A stretch of 64,000 nucleotides of DNA from CBIHON01 sp966211965 (lineage in GTDB: Bacteria > Pseudomonadota > Gammaproteobacteria > Burkholderiales > Burkholderiaceae_D): contig CBIHON010000018.1 in the NCBI GenBank assembly GCA_966211965.1, positions 36,111 through 100,110 of the forward strand, written 5' to 3'. The first letter of the stretch is position 1. The number at the start of each line of letters is the position of its first letter. Made by a program: the position numbers and the translations under genes. Under the pieces are notes generated by a model. It was given only the letters and a program-made list of their open reading frames with translations. It was not told where the DNA came from and did no database searches. Below, piece by piece: positions 1 through 9,552 of the stretch.

Positions 1-3000
1 GCCTGTACACCTGGCTGTAGCAGTACCTTGAACCTGCAGAGCACCGGCACCACACCCGCGGGTACTTATACGATCATGGTGGCCGCAGCCGGGGGCGGAG
101 TCCGCCATGTTGCCAGCTTCGCCTTGGCCGTGACTGCCGCTGCCGACACCCAGGCGCCCAGCGTGCCGGCCGGGTTGACGGTTGGCGCGCTATCCTCCTC
201 GCAGATCGCCTTGTCCTGGCAAGCATCGAGCGACAACGTGGGTGTAGCCGGTTACAAGATCTACCGCAATGGCGTGCAGCTTGCGCTTTCAACCGGCACC
301 GCCTATCAAGACATCGGCCTTGACGCCAACACTTCCTACAGCTATGCCGTGGCAGCCTATGATGCCGCAGGCAACACATCGGGCCTGTCGCCTGTGTCTA
401 CGGTTACCACGCCAGCGGCAACGTCCGGCGCCGCAGTCACTTCCTTCACGCTAGTGTCGCCGACCACTCAATCCTTGGCGCCTTTTACTCTCGGCCATGC
501 TTTCCGCCGCGGCGACATCCCCGCCGGCGCATCCGTGCTCGCCTCCGTCCCGCACTTCCAGGCCAGCGTCAAGACCCGCTGGTCCGATGGCAGCGTGCAA
601 TACGCCATCCTTGCCGGGCGGGCCGATCTGCAAGCCAATGTTCCTTTCACCATCGAACTCAAAGCGGGCAATGCCACGGTTGCCGGCACCGCCCTGACTG
701 AACAGGATCTGCGCAATGCCGGCGCCAATGCCCAGATCGCATTCCAAGGCATCGGCACCGTGGAGCTGTCCGGTTTGATCGGCCAGTCCGGCAGCTATGA
801 CAGCAACCGCAACCAATGGTCCCCCGGCAAAGTCCTCGACTGGGTCAGCGGTCCCGAATTCGCCTCCTGGGTATACGCTGCACCGCTCGGGTCCGATCCC
901 TCCCTGTCGGCATGGTATGAAGTGCGCCTGTGGCAAGGCGGCCGGGTGGAAGTCTTGCCATGGATTGAAAACGGCTATCTCATGAAACCCGGCGCCGCTG
1001 AAAAAACCGGCATGGTCAGCGTGGCGATCTCGGGCGTCTCGCGTTTTGGGATGAACCTGAACGTACTTCACCACACCCGCGCAGTGCTTGCTTCCGGCGC
1101 GGCCTTGTCGCACTGGCTGGGCAGCGACCCCGCCGTGACCTTCAAGCACGATGTCTCCTATCTGCAAAAGACCAAACTCGTGCCGACCTATATCGCTCAT
1201 ACGCCGCCTGACGCCATGCCGTTTTCTTACCTGGCGAGCAGCTATACACCGTTTGGCCAGGCCGGCTTTCCCTTGGGCATGGGTTCGGCCGGATATGATC
1301 CGTCGATCGGGTTGTTGCCCGAATGGGACGTGCTTTACCTGACCTCCAACGGCGATCCGAGAGCCTTGAAAGCCATCGCCATCAATGGCTATGCGGCTGG
1401 CCGCTACGGCCTGCATTACCGCGATGAAAAAACCAACCGCCCGCCGGCTTTCACCTCCTATCCAAACCTGGTGGTCAACGACAGCAATTCCGGCATCAGC
1501 GGCAGCGGCGCCAGCACCGCCGGCGCCTACACGCCACCTGCCAGTGGCGCGGCGCCGCCGCTCTGGGCCAGCTCCCACGCGCCCTCCATCGGCTACATGG
1601 CCTACCTGCTGTACGGCCGCTTCTACTTCATGGAAGAAGCCCAATTCGCCGCTGCAGTGGAGTTCTTGAAACAAACCAACTCGGTCCGCCAATTCAGCAA
1701 AGGCATCCTGGAAAGTTCGGCCGGTTCCAACACCACCCGCGGCGCCGCTTGGGGTCTGCGTATGTACGCCCAAGCGGCCATCGCCACACCCGACGACGAT
1801 TCCTTGAAGCTTGAATTGTCAAAAGCCATCAACGAAAACATCGACTACTACCACAGCCGCTATGTAGCAATGCCGAACAACCCGCAAGGCATCGCCAAAC
1901 CCTACAGTGACTACACCACCGACGGTGACGGCGTATGGATGACGGCATCGTGGATGGAAGATTTCCTGACCGCCGCGTTCGGCTATGTGATCGACCTCGA
2001 TCTGCCCGCCACGGCCAAGAAAGCCAAGGCCGGGGAATTCTTCAACTGGAAGGCGCGCAGCATTATCGGGCGCCTGGGCAACGGCGGTCCCGATGAATTC
2101 GACTACCGCGATGCCGCACCTTATACCTTGGCGGTGGCGCCGTCGGACAACGCCAATTGGGACAGCGGCAGCGGTCCCTGGTACAGCAACTGGGGTCAGA
2201 TCTATCGTGCCACGCTCGGTGCGAACGCAGGTACCGCAGTAGGCAACAACCTGCGCGGCGCCTACTTCCCCGAGGCGAGCAGCTATTGGGGCAACCTGCA
2301 GCCGGCCATCTCCTATGCGGTCACGCTGGGCGTGCCCGGCGCGGCGCAAGCCTATGCCCGCATGACGGGAGCGGCTAACTGGCCTGACTTTCTGGCCAGC
2401 GCCAACAGCAAGCCGGTATGGAGCGTCGGCCCGGCTGCAACACCCATGCCGGTGGTCGATAGCCAAGCGCCATCCGTAACGATGACGGCGCCGCTGGCCG
2501 GGCAAATGCTGGCAGGCAGCGTCGGCGTGTCGGCCAATGCCAGTGACAATGTCGGCGTGGCGGGCGTGCAATTCAAGCTCGACGGGGTCAACCTCGGGGC
2601 GGAAATCCTGAGTCCGCCCTATACCCTATCCTGGGATACCCGGAGTGCATTCAACGGCGCCCATGTCCTTACTGCAGTGGCGCGCGACGCGGCGGGCAAC
2701 CGGACTGTTTCCGCTACGCTCAACGTAACGGTGAGCAACGTCACCAATACGCTGCCCGGGAGCTGGTCGCAGATCCCGAATTCGAAATTACAGACCCTCT
2801 GTCCGCCCAACGGTTTCGGCGGCACCGATTATCCGTTCAGCTCGTATTGTCCATTCGTGGTGACGGCCTGGAACAGCGCGGTGATGGATACCAAGCGCAA
2901 CCGCTTGATCGTATGGGGCGGGGGGCACATGGATTACCACGGCAATGAAGTGTATGCGGTCGATTTGACCGGCAAGACGATTGCGCGGCTGACCGATCCG

Positions 3001-3753
3001 GGGTTGCCGCTGACCACTTCCGGACCGTGCCAGGAAAGCATCGTCAACGGCAGCCAGCCCAACAGCCGGCATACCTATGCGGGGATCGAATACCTGCCGA
3101 ATCTGGATCGCATGTTTGTCTTTGGTGGCGCGCTTTCACCTTGCGGTTTCGGTGGTAACGGCACCTGGATGTTCGACTTTGCGAGCAATGCCTGGGAACA
3201 GAAAAATCCGTCCGGCGATATTCCGCGTGCGGTCGACAGCTTGAGCGCGGTATCGGCTTACGATCCGAATACCGGCAAGGTATTTTTGCACGATAACATC
3301 TACTTGTATTCGTACGATCCGTTCGCCGACCGCTATACGCGTTTGTCCGGATGGGATGCCGCCGGATATTACACGACCGCAGTCATCGATCCGGTAAGAA
3401 AAAAATTCGTGATGGTCGGTTACGGCGCAGTAAACGTGTACGATATCGGGCCCGGCAGTACATATACGATGCAGACGCTTCCGACGATCGGCGGTAGCGC
3501 CGTGGTGAGCGCATCCTCCCCTGGATTGGCATATGACCCGGCCAGCGGACAAATCGTGGCATGGAGCGGCGGCAATACTGTCTACAGCCTTGACCTCGAC
3601 AACGGCGTGTGGGCACCGCATGCCGCATCCGGCAACGCGCCGGGCCCGGCCGTTCCCGCCGGCACCTTCGGGCATTTCCGCTATTCGCCTGCATCGAAAG
3701 CATTTGTTCTGATCAATTCGATGCAAGAGGATATTTATCTGTTGAGCCAATAA
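1..3753 (+). CDS. Large FN3 / Ig-like / kelch surface protein (5' end cut by window)
   Basis: The frame is open to base 1 without a stop, so the TTG at 28 is probably internal and the true start lies outside the window. Numbering from base 28, an FN3 domain lies near residues 42-130. A long central part (about 140-800) is built from motifs such as RWSDGSVQYAIL, which recall exported polysaccharide-active proteins. A bacterial Ig-like domain (about 815-905, with SDNVGVAGVQFKLDG) follows, then a kelch/galactose-oxidase-like propeller with GGGHMDYHG and FVFGGA. FN3 plus Ig plus kelch suggests an extracellular carbohydrate-binding or carbohydrate-modifying protein. The substrate is unknown. The stop TAA is directly followed by an ATG that opens a polyketide synthase relic, so the natural downstream neighbour has been lost. 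Confidence 0.75.
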   Translation, partial: ACTPGCSSTLNLQSTGTTPAGTYTIMVAAAGGGVRHVASFALAVTAAADTQAPSVPAGLTVGALSSSQIALSWQASSDNVGVAGYKIYRNGVQLALSTGTAYQDIGLDANTSYSYAVAAYDAAGNTSGLSPVSTVTTPAATSGAAVTSFTLVSPTTQSLAPFTLGHAFRRGDIPAGASVLASVPHFQASVKTRWSDGSVQYAILAGRADLQANVPFTIELKAGNATVAGTALTEQDLRNAGANAQIAFQGIGTVELSGLIGQSGSYDSNRNQWSPGKVLDWVSGPEFASWVYAAPLGSDPSLSAWYEVRLWQGGRVEVLPWIENGYLMKPGAAEKTGMVSVAISGVSRFGMNLNVLHHTRAVLASGAALSHWLGSDPAVTFKHDVSYLQKTKLVPTYIAHTPPDAMPFSYLASSYTPFGQAGFPLGMGSAGYDPSIGLLPEWDVLYLTSNGDPRALKAIAINGYAAGRYGLHYRDEKTNRPPAFTSYPNLVVNDSNSGISGSGASTAGAYTPPASGAAPPLWASSHAPSIGYMAYLLYGRFYFMEEAQFAAAVEFLKQTNSVRQFSKGILESSAGSNTTRGAAWGLRMYAQAAIATPDDDSLKLELSKAINENIDYYHSRYVAMPNNPQGIAKPYSDYTTDGDGVWMTASWMEDFLTAAFGYVIDLDLPATAKKAKAGEFFNWKARSIIGRLGNGGPDEFDYRDAAPYTLAVAPSDNANWDSGSGPWYSNWGQIYRATLGANAGTAVGNNLRGAYFPEASSYWGNLQPAISYAVTLGVPGAAQAYARMTGAANWPDFLASANSKPVWSVGPAATPMPVVDSQAPSVTMTAPLAGQMLAGSVGVSANASDNVGVAGVQFKLDGVNLGAEILSPPYTLSWDTRSAFNGAHVLTAVARDAAGNRTVSATLNVTVSNVTNTLPGSWSQIPNSKLQTLCPPNGFGGTDYPFSSYCPFVVTAWNSAVMDTKRNRLIVWGGGHMDYHGNEVYAVDLTGKTIARLTDPGLPLTTSGPCQESIVNGSQPNSRHTYAGIEYLPNLDRMFVFGGALSPCGFGGNGTWMFDFASNAWEQKNPSGDIPRAVDSLSAVSAYDPNTGKVFLHDNIYLYSYDPFADRYTRLSGWDAAGYYTTAVIDPVRKKFVMVGYGAVNVYDIGPGSTYTMQTLPTIGGSAVVSASSPGLAYDPASGQIVAWSGGNTVYSLDLDNGVWAPHAASGNAPGPAVPAGTFGHFRYSPASKAFVLINSMQEDIYLLSQ

Positions 3754-4258
3754 TGGCGCAGATTGGCGCGGCGCATCCGCTGCGGGGCCGCGAACTCGAT
3801 GTTGCGGGCGTGCCCGGCCGACGCTATGAGAGCGTGTTATCGATTGAACAGCCTTGGTTTGCGGGACAACATGGCTTGTTCGGCACGCCGGCGTTGCCGG
3901 CTGCCGCTGCAATCGAATGGGCGTACTCAAGAATTTTTTGGCAGCCTATGCCGCCATCTCTCCATAAGTCGTGATCTGCTTGCGCGGTGCCTGCGTGGTC
4001 GAGCAGGCTGGAACAGCCGAATGGATGGACGAGGCCGGTCTCGCACGCAGCGTCTTGAACGGACTGAGCAGGGGGCTGATCGCCGAATATCCGCACATCA
4101 AATGCGTGCAGGTCGATCTCGATCCACTTGCCGCGCCCCCATCGATACAAGTTTTGACGGCCGCCGTCGCGCGGCTTGCCGGTGCCGGCCATATCGCGCT
4201 GCGCGGCGGACAGCGCTTCCAGGCGTCTTTGGTGGCAGAGCCTCTAGAGCATTTTTAG
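3753..4258 (+). pseudogene. Polyketide synthase relic (DH fragment, then KR fragment)
   Basis: Two short pieces in different frames resemble modular PKS domains. At 3753-3930 the translation has HPLRGRELD and PGRRYESVLSIEQPWFAGQH, typical of the start of a dehydratase (DH) domain where the HxxxG histidine sits. At 3971-4258 it reads GLSRGLIAEYPHIKCVQVDLD and later GHIALRGGQRF, typical of the structural half of a ketoreductase. All between and after is missing, and the second piece runs into a palindromic repeat at 4245. No catalytic unit survives. It is not a copy of the intact PKS at 35476, whose equivalent residues differ. I read it as the remains of another PKS gene; the ATG overlapping the previous stop is probably incidental. 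Confidence 0.7.
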
Positions 4259-4365
4259 CCTGACTGTGCGGAGTCAAGGTCAGGCCGAGGAGCGGACGCG
4301 TACAGGCGTACGCCGAGCAACGGAGGCTTGAGATTGGCCCGTACGGTCAGGCTAAAAATGCTCTA
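4245..4365. repeat. Palindromic MITE-like element, family A copy 1
   Basis: A 121-bp element with 20-bp perfect terminal inverted repeats (4245-4264 and 4346-4365) that begin and end with TA. It carries no coding sequence. The reverse complement of its interior matches the interior of the element at 27679-27802, so this is a dispersed family. Structure and length fit a non-autonomous miniature element. After it, 4366-4550 holds only a short open frame (4375-4554, about 59 codons) that I cannot assign. Confidence 0.8.
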
Positions 4366-4550
4366 AGCGATGGTATGCTGCCGGTGTTCAAACACGGCAT
4401 GCGAACCCTGGCAGAGCACAGCGAATTTCCAGGCCATGTGCCTGCCGACACGGGTATCCCGCTATGTGCCGGGGGCAGGGAGCCGCTTCCGGCATATCCG
4501 CCCAAGCCTGACAGATATTGGGTCACTACTCAGCAATACGGAACAGGGCC

Positions 4551-7190
4551 CTAGCCCAACAAAAAGTGCCGCCGCGTACGGACAAGGTCTTCCGCTTCGC
4601 TGGCCGTCATCGGCGGCGAGAATACATAGCCCTGGCCCAGATAGCAGCCCATTTTCTTGAGTTCGTTGATATGCTCGGCGCTTTCGACGCCTTCGGCCAC
4701 GGTCTCAAGGTTCAAGGTCTGCGCCAAGGCCAGGATCAGGCGTACGATTTCAGCATCGCTTGGATTTTTTCCCAGCCCGTGGACGAAAGCCTTGTCGATT
4801 TTCAGCACATCGATGGGCAATTTCTGCAGATAGGAGAGGGAAGAGTAACCGGTGCCGAAGTCATCCAGCGCCAGCCGTAAGCCGAGTTTTTTCAACATCG
4901 TCAGGTTCTCGATGGTTTGCACCGGGTTCGCCATTGCCGAGGTCTCGGTGACTTCCAGTTCGATCGATTGCGGTATCACGCCCGAACTCTGGACGATGGC
5001 GGTGACGTCGCTCAGGAAAGACGATTGCAGCAACTGGCGCATCGAGACGTTGACCGCGATCGTGACGCCGCTGGTGTCGGCATATCTGGCCTGCCATGCG
5101 GCGAGTTGCTTGCACGCTTCTTCCAATACCCACAGGCCGATCGGCACCACCAACCCGGACGTCTCCGCGATCGGGATGAATTCGTTCGGCGAGATGTGGC
5201 CGTATTCCGGGCTGTTCCAGCGCAACAGCAACTCAAAGCCTTTTACCGATCCATCGAGCAGCGAGATTTTCGGCTGGTACACCAGCGCCAGTTCGTTGCG
5301 CTCCAATGCGAAGCGCAACGCCACATCCATCTGCGCGCGCTTGGTCGTATTGAGTTGCAGCGAGGCGTCAAAAATTTCGACGCGGTTGCGGCCGCGTTCC
5401 TTCGCTTGGTACATCGCCGAGTCGGCATCGCGCAACCAGTCGGACGGACTCTTGTGTTCCGCGTTCAGCACCGAGATGCCGATGCTGGTCTGGATCTTGA
5501 CGACCACGTCGTCCACCACCAATTGCTTGGATACCGCCAGCAATACCGCTTCGGCCTTGACACGCGCTTCCAGCAACGTGGCGTCGCACAGGATCACGAA
5601 TTCATTGCCGCCGAAGCGTGCCACGAAGTCCTGGGTCGGGAGTTCCGCCAGGATGCGGCGCGTCAGTTCCATCAAGCATTTGTCGCCGAAATCATGGCCG
5701 TGGGTATCGTTGACGCTCTTGAAAAAATCCAGGTCGCAAAACAGCATCACCGGCTTGACTTGCTTGTCGCGGAATTTCGCGATCGCGTCCGTGATCGTGT
5801 TGATCAGATAACGCCGGTTCGGCAAGCCGGTCAAGGGATCATGCAGCGCCTGGTGTTCGAGCCGCATTTCATATTCCTTGCGATCCGTAACGTCGCGTGT
5901 GATGCCGAGCACCCCGGCCACGACGCCTTGGGCGTCGCGCAGCGGATATTTGTTGGTGCGGTACCAGCGCCGCACGTCGCTTTCCCAAAAGCCTTGTATT
6001 TCCAGGTCTTCCTGCGCGATGCCGCTTGCGATGATTTGCATGTCCTGGCGGTGCAATATATCGGCCATTTCATAAGCATCCAGTTCCTGGCCTTCGGCGG
6101 CCTGCATCAGGAACACTTCGTAGGAGGTTTTGCCGCGCAGTTCTTCTTCGGATGAGTAGCCGAAACGGCGCTGAAAACTCAGATTGCTGATAGTGAAGCG
6201 GCCTTCGGTATCCTTGGCATAGATCATCGATGGATTCAGGTCCAGCACCGCGCGCAGCAGGGCGTGTTCCTGCGCCAGTTTGATTTCCGCGATCTTGCGC
6301 GCGCTGACGTCCTCGGTGCTGAAGACCAGGCCGTTGATTGCGCTGTCGTGCAGCATGTTGTAGCCGCTGGTTTCCAGCCATACCCATTGTCCGTTCTTAT
6401 GCTGGGTGCGATGGCGCGAAAAGATGCTGCTCTTCGGCGTATCGCGCAGGAAACGCAACTTATTGTGATGTTCTTCGACGTCATCGGGATGCACCACCGG
6501 ACGGAAATCCTCATGTTCGACCTCGGCCTGGGTATAGCCGATCACTTCGGGCAGCGCGGGGTTGGCATACATCAGCCTGTAATGCCCATCCGTGATCAGG
6601 AAAACATGGCGCGCCACTCGGGCGATCGCGTCGAAGCGCCGGGTGTGCATGCGCGCCTGCTGAATTGCCTTCAGGTTGATTTTCAGAGTCTTGGACAGCA
6701 ATATCGCCAGCAAACCGACGAACAGAGTGGCGAACATATGCGGCAGCCAAGCACCGACTTGCACGCCGAGATTGACATTGAGAGCAAAGCCGATGAAGGC
6801 GATCACCAGGACGGCCCCTAGGGCAGGAGCTCCTTCGAGCGCCAAGGGAAACACGCCGGCAACACCGATCAGCCAGGCCAGAGGCAGCGTGGGCATCGAA
6901 CGCTGCAGCGTCAGCAGGGCGATGATGAAGATGACCGCCGTCAACTCAAGAAAAATCCGGCCCGGGCCGCAGCTGATGGCACGCGGCCATACGTAACGCG
7001 CCAAGGCCAGGAAAAAAAGCAGGGCCAGCGGAGTGATCGCGGCGATCCCGGCGTCGGACAGCATCCCATGGCGTCCATGAAATGCCAGGACCACGTGGAG
7101 CAGCAGGGTGGTGTAAAGGGAAAGCGAGGCAATGCGGAAAATTTCACCGCCGTCAATGACGTCTTTCGAGCGGAGAAATGAAATTTTCAT
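4551..7190 (-). CDS. Membrane PAS-GGDEF-EAL protein (c-di-GMP signalling)
   Basis: 879 aa. The N-terminal 190 or so residues hold several hydrophobic helices, followed by two PAS/PAC units (about 190-430), a GGDEF domain (about 445-610) and an EAL domain (about 625-879). The diguanylate cyclase signature near residue 528 reads FGGNEF: the usual D/E at the third position is N, which predicts weak or no cyclase activity. The EAL domain starts with FELLLRW and keeps the downstream DDFGTGYSSLSYL and AEGVE motifs, so phosphodiesterase activity is likely. The net role is probably c-di-GMP breakdown, perhaps with the GGDEF part as GTP sensor (inference). It is monocistronic on the minus strand. Confidence 0.88.
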   Translation of the reverse strand: MKISFLRSKDVIDGGEIFRIASLSLYTTLLLHVVLAFHGRHGMLSDAGIAAITPLALLFFLALARYVWPRAISCGPGRIFLELTAVIFIIALLTLQRSMPTLPLAWLIGVAGVFPLALEGAPALGAVLVIAFIGFALNVNLGVQVGAWLPHMFATLFVGLLAILLSKTLKINLKAIQQARMHTRRFDAIARVARHVFLITDGHYRLMYANPALPEVIGYTQAEVEHEDFRPVVHPDDVEEHHNKLRFLRDTPKSSIFSRHRTQHKNGQWVWLETSGYNMLHDSAINGLVFSTEDVSARKIAEIKLAQEHALLRAVLDLNPSMIYAKDTEGRFTISNLSFQRRFGYSSEEELRGKTSYEVFLMQAAEGQELDAYEMADILHRQDMQIIASGIAQEDLEIQGFWESDVRRWYRTNKYPLRDAQGVVAGVLGITRDVTDRKEYEMRLEHQALHDPLTGLPNRRYLINTITDAIAKFRDKQVKPVMLFCDLDFFKSVNDTHGHDFGDKCLMELTRRILAELPTQDFVARFGGNEFVILCDATLLEARVKAEAVLLAVSKQLVVDDVVVKIQTSIGISVLNAEHKSPSDWLRDADSAMYQAKERGRNRVEIFDASLQLNTTKRAQMDVALRFALERNELALVYQPKISLLDGSVKGFELLLRWNSPEYGHISPNEFIPIAETSGLVVPIGLWVLEEACKQLAAWQARYADTSGVTIAVNVSMRQLLQSSFLSDVTAIVQSSGVIPQSIELEVTETSAMANPVQTIENLTMLKKLGLRLALDDFGTGYSSLSYLQKLPIDVLKIDKAFVHGLGKNPSDAEIVRLILALAQTLNLETVAEGVESAEHINELKKMGCYLGQGYVFSPPMTASEAEDLVRTRRHFLLG

Positions 7191-7540
7191 TGGAAGGACA
7201 GCGCAGTTTGGGTTTTGCCGGCGCCGGGCAGCGTGGCCGCGAAGTCAGCCGAAGAGGGCATCGCACCAAGCTGCAACGCTATCGCTATCTGTTTTGTAAA
7301 TGACTTGTGGAACAATTTAGGACTCGGAAGCGAACAATTAATTGGCAGGGTGACAATACCAAATCTTGACGCTTTTGGACAGCCCAAAACGGGCATTCCT
7401 GAAGAAAAAAGCCGCCAGCAAACTGCCTGGCGACCCAAAATGCTGGCATGTCCGGGGACATGCCGTGTCAGTTTAATCGGGAACGGGTGGAGTAATTTTG
7501 TTGCCCGCCCCCGAAAAAACCTGCTCCTCCTCCTTATTCT
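7191..7540. other. Intergenic region between GGDEF/EAL gene and MHS transporter
   Basis: About 350 bases without a credible gene. It holds the promoter of the minus-strand GGDEF/EAL gene near 7191-7330 (AT-rich, with no clear -35/-10 pair I would commit to) and the terminator of the transporter near 7404-7432. Confidence 0.6.
7404..7432 (-). terminator. Rho-independent terminator of the MHS transporter gene
   Basis: On the minus strand a CGCCAG...CTGGCG stem with an 8-base loop is followed by GGC and six T residues. It lies about 110 bases after the stop of the transporter gene. Confidence 0.65.
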
Positions 7541-9202
7541 TCAATCCGCGGCGTAGATGTCGACGTCTTTGGTTTCCTTGATGAACAGCATGCCAATGAC
7601 GAAGGTGGTCAAGGCTATTACGATCGGGTACCACAAGCCGTAGTAGATATCGCCCTTGAATGCAACCAGCGCGAACGCCGTGGTCGGCAACAAGCCGCCG
7701 AACCAGCCATTGCCGATGTGATACGGCAGCGACATGGAAGTGTAGCGGATGCGGGTCGGGAACATTTCGACCAGCATCGCTGCGACCGGACCATATACCA
7801 TCGTCACATAGATCACCAGGATCACGAGAAGCAGCAATACCATGCCCTTGTTGATCTGGGCCGGATCGGCTTTGGCGGGGTAACCGGCGGCCTTGATTGC
7901 ATCTGCCAATTCCTTGGAGAAAGCCTTCTCTTTGGCGGCAGCCTCTTCCTTGGACAAATTCTTGGAATCATACGAAGTAAGCGCCTTGTCGCCGATCTTG
8001 ACGGTAGCGATGGTGCCCGGCGCGGCGGCTTCGTTCGAATAGTTCACCGACGCAGCAGCCAGCTTGGCTTTGACGATATCGCAGGAAGACGTGAACTTCT
8101 TGGTGCCGGTCGGGTTGAACTGGAATTGGCAATCGGCCGGATCGGCGGTCACCACCACCGGCGAATTTTTCAGGGCGGTTTCCAAGGCCGGATTCGCATA
8201 GTGGGTCAAGGCATTGAAGATCGGGAAGTAAGTCGCGGCGGCGATCAGGCAACCGGAAAGGATGATGACCTTGCGGCCGATCTTGTCTGACAGCGTGCCG
8301 AAGACAATGAAAAACGGCGTGCCGATGATGAGCGATGCGGCAATCAGGAGGTTAGCGGTAGTCGGGTCCACTTTCAGCGTTTGCTGCAGGAAGAACAGCG
8401 CGTAGAACTGGCCTGTGTACCACACCACGGCTTGGCCGGCGGTCAAACCGATCAGCGCCAGGATGACGATCTTCAGGTTTTTCCATTGGCCGAAGGATTC
8501 GGTCAAAGGTGCTTTCGAAGTCTTGCCTTCGGCCTTCATTTTGGCAAAAGCCGGCGATTCATTCATCGACAAACGGATCCAGACGGAAACGGCGAGCAGG
8601 AACACCGATACCAGGAAAGGAACGCGCCAGCCCCAGTCCGAGAATGCCGCTTCGCCCACTGCGGTACGTGTGCCCAGAATCACCAGCAGCGACAGGAACA
8701 ACCCGAGAGTCGCGGTGGTTTGAATCCAAGAAGTGAAAGAGCCGCGCTTGTCGCGCGGAGCATGCTCGGCCACATAGGTTGCTGCGCCGCCATACTCGCC
8801 GCCGAGCGCCAAGCCTTGCAAAATCCGCAGACCGATCAGGATTACCGGTGCAGCGATGCCGATTGATGCATAGTTGGGCAGCAAGCCGACGATGAAGGTC
8901 GACATACCCATGATCAGGATGGTAACCAGGAAAGTATATTTACGCCCGATCATGTCGCCGAGGCGCCCGAACACCAATGCGCCGAACGGACGCACGATAA
9001 AGCCCGCGGCAAATGCCAGCAGCGCAAAAATGAACGCTGTATTGGGGTCGGTCCCGGCGAAGAACTGTTTGGCGATGATCGCCGCCAGCGAGCCATACAG
9101 GTAAAAGTCATACCATTCGAATACGGTGCCTAGCGACGACGCGAAAATAACCTTCCGCTCCTCCGCCGTAATGCCGCGTGCAGTGGTCTGTACGGTAGCC
9201 AT
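7541..9202 (-). CDS. MHS-type major facilitator transporter
   Basis: 553 aa. The ATG at 9202 is chosen because an AAGGAG ribosome site sits 7 bases upstream; a longer reading to 9277 lacks this. The N-terminus (VFEWYDFYLYGSLA) and the loop GRLGDMIGRK are signatures of the metabolite:H+ symporter family (ProP, ShiA and KgtP relatives). About 12 membrane helices are expected. A soluble, Ala/Lys-rich segment of roughly 110 residues, with two cysteines, interrupts the second half between helices (about residues 350-465), then the helices resume at MVLLLLVILVIYVTMVYG. The substrate cannot be read from sequence; relatives carry organic acids, shikimate or osmolytes. It is divergent from the thiolase gene. 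Confidence 0.88.
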   Translation of the reverse strand: MATVQTTARGITAEERKVIFASSLGTVFEWYDFYLYGSLAAIIAKQFFAGTDPNTAFIFALLAFAAGFIVRPFGALVFGRLGDMIGRKYTFLVTILIMGMSTFIVGLLPNYASIGIAAPVILIGLRILQGLALGGEYGGAATYVAEHAPRDKRGSFTSWIQTTATLGLFLSLLVILGTRTAVGEAAFSDWGWRVPFLVSVFLLAVSVWIRLSMNESPAFAKMKAEGKTSKAPLTESFGQWKNLKIVILALIGLTAGQAVVWYTGQFYALFFLQQTLKVDPTTANLLIAASLIIGTPFFIVFGTLSDKIGRKVIILSGCLIAAATYFPIFNALTHYANPALETALKNSPVVVTADPADCQFQFNPTGTKKFTSSCDIVKAKLAAASVNYSNEAAAPGTIATVKIGDKALTSYDSKNLSKEEAAAKEKAFSKELADAIKAAGYPAKADPAQINKGMVLLLLVILVIYVTMVYGPVAAMLVEMFPTRIRYTSMSLPYHIGNGWFGGLLPTTAFALVAFKGDIYYGLWYPIVIALTTFVIGMLFIKETKDVDIYAAD

Positions 9203-9430
9203 GTTTGTCTCCTTCATGTGATTGATCTGAATGTGCAAAAAAATTTGCCCATCTGTTGCACCGGACCGATTCTGCAACGCGAACCTTACGCAAGGCTTGC
9301 TTGAAACTTACGGAACCTTACAGCGATAAATCTCCATGACACGGTAAAAGTTGATATTGCAATTGCCGAACTTGGATTTATTGCACATGCAATTCATGCC
9401 AAATCCATTTTTTGCATTGTCAGAAATTTT

Positions 9431-9450
9431 GCGAACGATCGTGCGAAAAC
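9431..9450. promoter_or_regulatory. Candidate operator upstream of the thiolase gene
   Basis: CGATCGTGCGAAAAC (9436-9450) lies about 100 bases before the thiolase start. A motif identical at 14 of 15 positions lies before the SDR operon at 16112. The partly palindromic core CGATCG and the function of both genes suggest a TetR-type regulator of acyl-CoA metabolism (inference). Confidence 0.45.
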
Positions 9451-9552
9451 GTGTTATTCTCGCGTTCAGTTGGACGAATCATCCGCATGATTTTCCAGAT
9501 TTCCGTCTCGCAAACTCTCGAATGCCCAATAATTCAACCGAAGGAGTCGCAA

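Noticed and set aside
4375..4554. 59-codon frame after the family A repeat
   Set aside because: Too short and unrecognised to call a gene; may be a relic.
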